Below are positions 1 to 4,240 of a stretch of 7,812 nucleotides of DNA, piece by piece. The notes under the pieces are model-generated. The model was given only the letters and a program-made list of their open reading frames with translations. It was not told the origin of the DNA and did not search any database. This DNA comes from Phycisphaeraceae bacterium (lineage in GTDB: Bacteria > Planctomycetota > Phycisphaerae > Phycisphaerales > Phycisphaeraceae), in assembly GCA_020851395.1 (NCBI GenBank), contig JADZCW010000216.1, positions 1 to 7,812 of the forward strand, in the 5' to 3' direction. The number at the start of each line of letters is the position of its first letter. The stretch's first letter is position 1. The translations under genes and the position numbers were made by a program.

Positions 1-175
1 GCATGTTGCAGGTGTTGCCCTCGAACCAGCAGGCGGCGATGCCGACCTGGGCCTTGTTCATGTCGGCCTCGGTCATGCCGGTGCCGTAGAGCATGGCCTG
101 GCTGGCGCCCTGGGAGCGCGGCTGGGTGATGTGGGAGGAGATCTTGTTCAGGGGCTTGGATGGGTTGGATGGCAT
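1..175 (-). CDS. ilvD: Dihydroxy-acid dehydratase, N-terminal part (cut by window edge)
   Basis: Dihydroxy-acid dehydratase removes water from 2,3-dihydroxy-isovalerate and -methylvalerate in valine and isoleucine synthesis, using an Fe-S cluster in the cytoplasm. Only the first 58 codons are present; the gene continues past position 1. The reading starts MPSNPSKPLNKISSHITQPR and contains SQGASQAMLYGTGMTEADM, then QVGIAACWFEGNTCNM. This matches the IlvD N terminus (family pattern: R..RAML.atG..deD...pqIGIans.....pCNmH). Cys56 in the TCNM motif corresponds to the first conserved cluster cysteine. The ATG at 175-173 is preceded by GGAG (181-184) with 5-nt spacing, which fixes the start. The gene is divergent from the microcompartment operon and probably unrelated to it in function. 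Identification is confident despite truncation. Confidence 0.9.
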   Translation of the reverse strand, partial: MPSNPSKPLNKISSHITQPRSQGASQAMLYGTGMTEADMNKAQVGIAACWFEGNTCNM

Positions 176-336
176 GGTGGCTCCAATAAGCGGCCGGGGA
201 CTGGAACGTGGTCCTCGGCGGGGAAGAGGGCCATTGTAACCAACGATCGGGGGGCTTCTTGCCAGCAGGGGAGCGGGGGGTGTGATTCGGTGGGAGGGCG
301 TTGCGATGGTGGATTGTGGGAGATTTTGCCGTCCGG

Positions 337-383
337 GAATATATTCATAAGATCATTTTTTGCAGTATATTGAATATTATAGT
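337..383. promoter_or_regulatory. AT-rich island, candidate promoter/operator zone
   Basis: This is the most AT-rich stretch in the window. On the minus strand it has a perfect TATAAT (381-376), a possible -10 for ilvD, but no convincing -35 lies upstream of it. On the plus strand TTCATA (344-349) and TATATT (366-371) are 16 bp apart, a second weak sigma70-like pair that could serve the microcompartment operon. The palindrome GAATATATTC (337-346) could be a regulator site. All assignments here are inference from short motifs. Confidence 0.3.
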
Positions 384-446
384 TCCGTCTGGGCAGGCTG
401 GGCGGTCTTGTGTAATCCGATCCGATCTGGAATTTTATGGCTAGAT

Positions 447-475
447 TTGCAAACTTGTGGAAGATCTCGTATGCT
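447..475 (+). promoter_or_regulatory. Candidate sigma70-type promoter of the BMC operon
   Basis: TTGCAA (447-452, 4 of 6 consensus bases) and TATGCT (470-475, 4 of 6) are separated by exactly 17 bp and lie about 90 bases upstream of the pduL start. Transcription would start near 482, leaving a leader of about 80 nt that includes the palindrome ACGGCCGT (492-499). Planctomycete promoters are poorly characterised and such matches arise by chance, so this is a candidate only. Confidence 0.35.
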
Positions 476-565
476 TGGCTCAGAAGCACATACGGCCGTG
501 ACGGTTCCTGTCTCGTTCCCGGGCCCTTGAGAAGTTCCTAGAGATAGAGATTGGAGCGACGACGC

Positions 566-1273
566 ATGGTTCTGGCCGGCAGCAGCGCCAATACGCCTCT
601 GGACCGTTCGACGGTTGAGAAACTCGTCCGCGAGATCCTGCGCGATCGACTGATCGGCAGCAGCGGACAACTCTTCAAACCCTTGTCGCACAACGGCGGG
701 CCGAACCCGCTGGTGGTCAATGTCTCGGCTCGTCACGCCCACGTGACGCCGGAGGACCTCGAAGTCCTCTTCGGCCCGGGCTCGAAATTGACCAAGCTCA
801 AGGACCTCTACCAGGAGGGCGAGTTCGCCAGCGAGCAGCAGGTCAACATCATCGGCCCGCGGAACAGGATGATCCCGGGAGTGCGGATCCTCGGGCCGAC
901 ACGCAACTACACGCAGGTCGAACTCTCTTACACCGACGGCGTCTTCCTGGGCATTGACCTGCCGCTGCGGATCAGCGGCAACCACCAGGAGACGCCCGGG
1001 TGCATCCTTGTCGGGCCGCACGGGGCATTGAACATGCGGCAGGGTGTCATCCGGGCTGAGCGGCACGTCCACATGCACCCCGTCGACCTGGCCCACTACG
1101 GCGTCAAGGACGGCGACTACATGAAGCTCCGCGTCGAGGGGCCCTGCGGCGTGGTCTTCGACCGCGTCAAGGTCCGCGAACACCCGAAGGTCAAGCTCGA
1201 GATCCACATCGACACCGACGAGGGCAACGCCTGCGACCTGGGCTCGGCCACGCGGTTGGAACTGATCAAGTGA
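566..1273 (+). CDS. pduL: PduL-type phosphate propanoyltransferase (phosphotransacylase) with N-terminal encapsulation helix
   Basis: PduL swaps CoA for phosphate on an acyl-CoA inside the microcompartment lumen, regenerating CoA and giving an acyl-phosphate. Here the substrate is inferred to be lactyl-CoA. The 235-residue product has two PduL repeats. The first carries the SARHAH motif (His57, His59) with Glu90 downstream. The second carries ERHVHM (His167, His169), followed by EIHIDTDEGNACDL (from residue 212). These His clusters match the dinuclear zinc site of PduL. Residues 11-30 (PLDRSTVEKLVREILRDRLI) form a predicted amphipathic helix followed by a Gly/Ser linker, the layout of an encapsulation peptide. 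The ATG at 566 is preferred over TTG at 551 because GGAG (553-556) sits 9 nt upstream of it. It is the first gene of the operon in this window. Unrelated to the Pta fold. Confidence 0.93.
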   Translation: MVLAGSSANTPLDRSTVEKLVREILRDRLIGSSGQLFKPLSHNGGPNPLVVNVSARHAHVTPEDLEVLFGPGSKLTKLKDLYQEGEFASEQQVNIIGPRNRMIPGVRILGPTRNYTQVELSYTDGVFLGIDLPLRISGNHQETPGCILVGPHGALNMRQGVIRAERHVHMHPVDLAHYGVKDGDYMKLRVEGPCGVVFDRVKVREHPKVKLEIHIDTDEGNACDLGSATRLELIK

Positions 1274-1278
1274 GGATT

Positions 1279-1405
1279 AACCACCAAGACACCAAGGACA
1301 CCAAGAAGACGAGAAGAGTATTGTTGATGCGGTGATCAGAATTTCCGCGATTATCCTGATTTATTTTGAGCTGGTCTTCTTAGTGTCCTTGGTGTCTTGG
1401 TGGTT
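1279..1405. repeat. MITE-like element with 32-bp terminal inverted repeats
   Basis: The left arm (1279-1310, starting AACCACCAAGACACC) and the right arm (1374-1405) are inverted copies matching at 31 of 32 positions. They enclose a 63-base centre that is more AT-rich than the surrounding genes. The element fills most of the gap between pduL and BMC-H 1 and has no coding capacity. Transcribed, it would form a long stem. It could be a non-autonomous mobile element, a dispersed repeat pair, or an mRNA processing/stability structure. A diverged third copy of the arm lies at 7200-7229. I do not see clear target-site duplications at its ends. Confidence 0.8.
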
Positions 1406-1447
1406 CAAATAGCGGATTCCCCCGGCCCACACACGGAGAAATTAGAC

Positions 1448-1753
1448 ATGGCTCAACAGGCACTCGGACTGGTTGAAACCAAGGGCATCGTGTCGCTGAT
1501 CGAGGCGACTGATGCGATGCTCAAGTCGGCCAACGTCACCATGATCGGATGGGACAAGGTCGGCTCGGGCATGGTCACGAGCTTCGTGACCGGCGACGTG
1601 GCGGCGGTCAAGGCGGCGGTCGACGCCGGCGCGGCCGCGGCGGGCAAGATCGGCGAGGTGATCGGGGTGCACGTCATCCCCCGCCCGCACGACGAACTCA
1701 CGGCCATGTACCCCAAGCCCAAGAAGGGCGCGGCCAAGGGCGGGGCGCTTTAA
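1448..1753 (+). CDS. BMC-H hexameric shell protein 1, lysine-rich C-terminal tail
   Basis: A single Pfam-BMC-domain (PF00936-type) protein that forms hexagonal tiles of the shell facet. The 101-residue product opens MAQQALGLVETKG, keeps the pore segment DKVGSGMVTSFV (GSG at residues 39-41, as in PduA/PduJ), GDVAAVKAAVDAG, and the hallmark HVIPRPHDEL (75-84). Typical BMC-H proteins stop soon after this point. This one adds roughly 13 residues rich in Lys, Gly and Ala (PKPKKGAAKGGAL, 89-101). The start at 1448 is set by GGAG (1435-1438), 9 nt upstream; a longer in-frame start at 1397 would lie in the inverted repeat and lacks family support. The next gene encodes another BMC-H, so the shell probably uses mixed hexamers or several tile types. 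Confidence 0.95.
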   Translation: MAQQALGLVETKGIVSLIEATDAMLKSANVTMIGWDKVGSGMVTSFVTGDVAAVKAAVDAGAAAAGKIGEVIGVHVIPRPHDELTAMYPKPKKGAAKGGAL

Positions 1754-1793
1754 CACCCCCCGGAAGTTGGCGTGTGGATCTCGCTCAAGGCCG

Positions 1794-1815
1794 GCCCGAC
1801 CTTTCCAGGTCGGGC
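1794..1815 (+). promoter_or_regulatory. Strong intercistronic hairpin between BMC-H 1 and BMC-H 2
   Basis: GCCCGACCT (1794-1802) pairs perfectly with AGGTCGGGC (1807-1815) across a 4-base loop TTCC. No T tract follows (next bases TCGTAAGG), so it is not a standard intrinsic terminator. It lies 41 bases after the BMC-H 1 stop and could protect the upstream transcript's 3' end or partially attenuate, setting the ratio of the two shell proteins. The structure is seen directly; the role is inference. Confidence 0.6.
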
Positions 1816-1899
1816 TCGTAAGGCGGCGGGATTTTCAGGTGTTTTCCTTTGATTCTCACGCTCCGCCGGTGTGCGGGGCCTTTTTCAGGAGCCAGGCTC

Positions 1900-2160
1900 A
1901 TGGAAGCTCTCGGCATGATCGAAACGCGTGGCCAGGTCGGCATCGTCGAGGCCACCGACGCGATGCTCAAGGCTGCCAACGTCCAGCTCGTCAAGACCAT
2001 CGCCATCGGCGGCGCGTACGTCAGCGTCGTGGTCAAGGGCGACGTCGGCTCGGTGAAAGCGGCGGTCGACGCCGGCGCCGAGGCGGCGGGACGCGTTGGC
2101 GACCTCGTGGCGGCGCATGTGATCGCTCGGCCGCACGAGCAGCTGATCGACGGGTTCTAG
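1900..2160 (+). CDS. BMC-H hexameric shell protein 2, variant pore (IGGAY)
   Basis: A single BMC-domain shell protein of 86 residues. It begins MEALGMIETRGQVGIVEATD, ends HVIARPHEQLIDGF, and contains GDVGSVKAAVDAGAEAAGRVG, all diagnostic of BMC-H. The central pore loop reads TIAIGGAYVSVVV (residues 33-45). The GSG of BMC-H 1 and 3 is therefore replaced by GGA followed by a tyrosine, closer in style to the GGGY loop of alpha-carboxysome CsoS1. This predicts a pore of different size or polarity from the other two hexamers. ATG 1900 follows AGGAG (1887-1891) at 8-nt spacing; an upstream in-frame start at 1849 would add unrelated residues and is rejected. It is the second of three BMC-H genes in the operon. 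Confidence 0.95.
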   Translation: MEALGMIETRGQVGIVEATDAMLKAANVQLVKTIAIGGAYVSVVVKGDVGSVKAAVDAGAEAAGRVGDLVAAHVIARPHEQLIDGF

Positions 2161-2190
2161 GCGCGGCGCTCGCGGGCGCGTGCGCTGGGC

Positions 2191-2216
2191 GTTCATGAAC
2201 CGGGCACAGAGCCCGG
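2191..2216 (+). other. Palindrome and small hairpin between BMC-H 2 and acetate kinase
   Basis: GTTCATGAAC (2191-2200) is a perfect 10-bp palindrome. It directly abuts a hairpin, CCGGGC (2200-2205) pairing with GCCCGG (2211-2216) over a 5-base loop. No T tract follows. The 121-base gap between the two genes holds nothing else I can name. It may be an mRNA processing or stability element, or chance in GC-rich DNA. Confidence 0.35.
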
Positions 2217-2281
2217 CGTGAAGGCTCGGAATCACGTGCTCGCCGTCGCTCTCATCCCCAGACCTTCGAGCTACACGTTCC

Positions 2282-3466
2282 ATGCTCATCCTTGTGGCCA
2301 ATCTCGGTTCGACGAGCTTCAAGTACAAGCTCTACGCCATGCCTGCGGAGCGTGTGCTTGCGGTCGGCGCGGCCGATCGGATCGGCCAGGGCAAGAGCGC
2401 GTGGAGCGTGACGGCGGAGGGGAAGCAGGGGATCGAGGGCACGGCGGACCTGAGGGACCATGCGGCGGCCATCGATCTGCACCTGCACAAGCTCGTCGAG
2501 CTCGGCGTCATTCGCAGCATTCAGGACGTCGAGGCGGTGGGCTTTAAGGCGGTGCACGGCGGGCCGATCAGCGGGGCGGTGCGCGTCGACGAGAAGGTCA
2601 TCGCCACGATGGAGCAGTTCGCCGACGTGGCGCCGGCGCACAATCCGCCCTACATCGCGGCCATGCGGGCGTTTGAGAAGGAGCTGCCGGGGGCGCCGCA
2701 GGTGGCGGCCTTCGAGACGGCGTTCCACCAGACGATCCCGATGGCGCGGCAGGTGTACGCGATCCCGTGGGACTGGACGCAGCTGGGCGTGCGTCGCTAC
2801 GGCTTCCATGGGGCGAGCCATCGGTACATCGCCACGCGGATGGCGCAGATCGACCCCTCGGCGGGGCACGTGATCAGCTGCCACCTCGGCGGGTCGTGCT
2901 CGATCACGGCCATCGATCACGGCAAGAGCGTGGCCAACAGCTTCGGTATGACGGCCCAGTCGGGCGTGTTCCATAACAACCGCGTGGGCGACTTCGACAC
3001 GTTCGCGCTGCTCAAGCTGGCCAAGGATGGGCAGGACCTCGGCGCGATCTTCAAGCGTCTGGGCAAGGAGGGCGGACTCTTGGGCATTTCCGGGGTGAGC
3101 CCGGACATGCGGGAAGTGGAGAAGGCGGCCGACGCGGGCAATGAGCGGGCGAGATTGGCTGTCGAGGCGTTTGTCGAGACGTGCAGGCACTACGTAGGCG
3201 CGTACCTGGCGGTGCTCGGCGGGGCGGACGCGGTGGTCTTCACCGGCGGGATCGGGCAGTTCGGCAGGGCGATCCGGTCGGCGATCTGCGCGAGGATGGA
3301 CTACGCGGGACTGCGGCTCGATGAGACGAAGAACCAGGCGGCCAGCGGCAAAGATGAGGCGAGGATCGACGTCGACGGCAGCAAGGTGCGACTGTGGGTG
3401 GTGCCGACGAATGAGGAATTGATCGTGGCGCGGCAGACGGCGCAGGTGCTGTCGGGCCGCGGCTGA
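2282..3466 (+). CDS. ackA: Acetate/propionate-family kinase (divergent acetate kinase)
   Basis: Transfers phosphate from an acyl-phosphate to ADP, giving the carboxylate and ATP; in this pathway the substrate is inferred to be lactyl-phosphate made by PduL. The 394-residue length is normal. ASKHA-kinase motifs are present: NLGSTSFKYKL (Asn7), AVHGG (90-94), APAHNPP (His120), FETAFHQT (144-151), YGFHGASH (His176), NNRVG (Arg234), LLGISGVS, FTGGIG (320-325) and VPTNEEL (374-380). Compared with characterised acetate kinases, several active-site positions differ. The first catalytic Arg is Lys89 (in GFKAVHGG), the catalytic Asp is Glu145, and the LGNGSS loop reads LGGSCS. GIGEN reads GIGQF. These point to a distinct subfamily, perhaps adapted to lactate or propionate. 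The upstream Shine-Dalgarno is weak, so translation may depend on coupling or another initiation mode. Confidence 0.93.
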   Translation: MLILVANLGSTSFKYKLYAMPAERVLAVGAADRIGQGKSAWSVTAEGKQGIEGTADLRDHAAAIDLHLHKLVELGVIRSIQDVEAVGFKAVHGGPISGAVRVDEKVIATMEQFADVAPAHNPPYIAAMRAFEKELPGAPQVAAFETAFHQTIPMARQVYAIPWDWTQLGVRRYGFHGASHRYIATRMAQIDPSAGHVISCHLGGSCSITAIDHGKSVANSFGMTAQSGVFHNNRVGDFDTFALLKLAKDGQDLGAIFKRLGKEGGLLGISGVSPDMREVEKAADAGNERARLAVEAFVETCRHYVGAYLAVLGGADAVVFTGGIGQFGRAIRSAICARMDYAGLRLDETKNQAASGKDEARIDVDGSKVRLWVVPTNEELIVARQTAQVLSGRG

Positions 3467-3491
3467 ATGCAATAGAGGCAATCCCCTTACC

Positions 3492-3508
3492 GGCCGCGAC
3501 AGGCGGCC
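3492..3508 (+). promoter_or_regulatory. Hairpin just upstream of the BMC-H 3 ribosome-binding site
   Basis: GGCCGC (3492-3497) pairs with GCGGCC (3503-3508) over loop GACAG. It ends 4 bases before the GGAG (3513-3516) of BMC-H 3. It does not cover the ribosome-binding site, so it may stabilise the downstream message or keep the site accessible. No T tract follows. The function is inferred. Confidence 0.4.
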
Positions 3509-3525
3509 AGATGGAGTGACGAGTC

Positions 3526-3789
3526 ATGGCACAGCAGGCAATCGGCATGATCGAAACCAAGGGACTGATCGCGGCGGTCGAGGCGCTCGACACGGCCCTG
3601 AAGGCGGCGAACGTCAAGTTCGTGCGTCAGGACAAGGTGGGAAGCGGCCTGGTGGCGGTGACGGTCGAGGGTGACGTGGCGGCGGTCAAGGCGGCGATCG
3701 ACGCCGGCGCCGAGGCGGCGCGTCGCGTGGGCCAGGTCGTCAGCGTGCACGTGATCGCCCGGCCGCACGAGGACGTGAACAAGGTCTAA
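3526..3789 (+). CDS. BMC-H hexameric shell protein 3
   Basis: A third single-BMC-domain shell protein, 87 residues, beginning MAQQAIGMIETKGLIAAVEA and ending HVIARPHEDVNKV. Its pore loop DKVGSGLVAV carries the canonical GSG (residues 39-41). Of the three hexamer proteins this one is the most like standard PduA/PduJ-type tiles in length and motifs. ATG 3526 has GGAG (3513-3516) 9 nt upstream. A 38-base block in the second half (3673-3710) is identical at 37 positions to BMC-H 1 (1595-1632), so the two genes are recent duplicates in that region or have undergone gene conversion, or share strong codon bias. It sits between the acetate kinase and the first pentamer gene. Confidence 0.95.
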   Translation: MAQQAIGMIETKGLIAAVEALDTALKAANVKFVRQDKVGSGLVAVTVEGDVAAVKAAIDAGAEAARRVGQVVSVHVIARPHEDVNKV

Positions 3790-3808
3790 GTGGCCGCAGT
3801 GGATCATG

Positions 3809-3861
3809 CCCGGAAGTCGGCGACCGGAGGCGTGCTTCGGAGCCGGGTTACACCTTCCGGG
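3809..3861 (+). other. Long-loop inverted repeat upstream of BMC-P 1
   Basis: CCCGGAAG (3809-3816) is complementary to CTTCCGGG (3854-3861), with a 37-base loop, in the 88-base gap between BMC-H 3 and BMC-P 1. It ends 3 bases before the BMC-P 1 ribosome-binding site GGAGG (3865-3869). The left arm is part of a 14-base word shared at 13 positions with 1759-1772, also just after a BMC-H stop codon. It may be a small dispersed repeat or chance. Confidence 0.3.
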
Positions 3862-3877
3862 GGTGGAGGACGATGCC

Positions 3878-4216
3878 ATGTTCCTCGGACGCGTCAAGGG
3901 TCACGTGACGGCGACGGTCAAGGACGACACGATGAAGGGGCACAAGCTCTTAATCGTCGAGCCGCTCAAGGTCGAGTACGCGCAGACGGCTAACGGCGAT
4001 CCCGGAGGACCGGGCGCGCAGAGTGGCAATCGGTTCGAGGTCACGGGGCGGGCGATTGTGGCCATGGACGCCATGGGGGCGGGCGAGGGCCAGCTTGTGC
4101 TGGTGGTGCAGGGCTCGAGCGCCCGCATGGCGGAGGGGTGCAACAAGATCCCCGTCGACGCGGTGGTGGTGGGGATCGTCGACTCGGCCAGCGTGATGGG
4201 GCAGAAGGTCGTTTAG
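3878..4216 (+). CDS. BMC-P pentameric vertex protein 1 (EutN/CcmL family)
   Basis: BMC-P proteins form pentamers that cap the vertices of the shell. The 112-residue product opens MFLGRVKGHVTATVKDD, followed by MKGHKLLIVEPL. It contains AIVAMDAMGAGEGQLVLVVQGSSARM and finishes IPVDAVVVGIVDSASVMGQKVV, all matching the EutN/CcmL pattern (G.V..T.K...l.G.kll, D.vGAG.gd.Vlv..GssaR, piD..vvgIvD). An insertion of about 20 residues (around 36-57, rich in Gly/Asp/Pro) between the first two blocks makes it somewhat longer than CcmL. ATG 3878 is preferred over an in-frame ATG at 3806 because GGAGG (3865-3869) lies 8 nt upstream and the family N terminus begins there. First of three BMC-P genes; it directly precedes the aldehyde dehydrogenase. 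Confidence 0.93.
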   Translation: MFLGRVKGHVTATVKDDTMKGHKLLIVEPLKVEYAQTANGDPGGPGAQSGNRFEVTGRAIVAMDAMGAGEGQLVLVVQGSSARMAEGCNKIPVDAVVVGIVDSASVMGQKVV

Positions 4217-4240
4217 GCGCGCAAGCGTGGAGCCATAGCG

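Larger units (their letters stand above)
176..565. other. Divergent intergenic region between ilvD and the BMC operon
   Basis: About 390 bases with no credible gene. Base composition is mixed: an AT-rich island near 337-383 and moderately AT-rich sequence to about 480 stand out from the GC-rich surroundings. It must hold the promoter(s) for ilvD (minus strand) and for the microcompartment operon (plus strand). Small palindromes are visible: GAATATATTC at 337-346 and ACGGCCGT at 492-499. Either could be an operator, but no regulator gene in the window supports that. I see no tRNA, no recognisable riboswitch and no clear terminator. Confidence 0.7.

Noticed and set aside
131..373. 80-codon plus-strand open frame at the left end
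   Set aside because: Antisense to the ilvD 5' end; Gly/Trp-rich translation with no family features.
148..489. 113-codon minus-strand open frame across the intergenic region
   Set aside because: Overlaps the ilvD start in another frame, has no recognisable domain, and its start lacks a ribosome-binding site.
377..1207. 276-codon open frame on the minus strand opposite pduL
   Set aside because: The plus strand in the same region encodes a full PduL with all motifs and a good ribosome-binding site; the minus frame has no recognisable domain and reflects high GC.
1279..1405. CRISPR-like array from the repeated ACCAAGACACC words
   Set aside because: There are only two inverted arms with one centre, plus one distant diverged copy; no regularly spaced direct repeats or cas genes.
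1754..1899. Intrinsic terminator after BMC-H 1
   Set aside because: The stem at 1794-1815 is strong, but no T-rich tract follows and the next gene is a same-strand member of the operon.
2252..3481. 409-codon open frame on the minus strand opposite the acetate kinase
   Set aside because: Arg/His/Asp-rich translation typical of antisense frames in GC-rich DNA; it covers the acetate kinase almost exactly.
3806..3877. N-terminal extension of BMC-P 1 to ATG 3806
   Set aside because: The EutN/CcmL family begins at the MFLGRV start (3878), which has a strong GGAGG at correct spacing.
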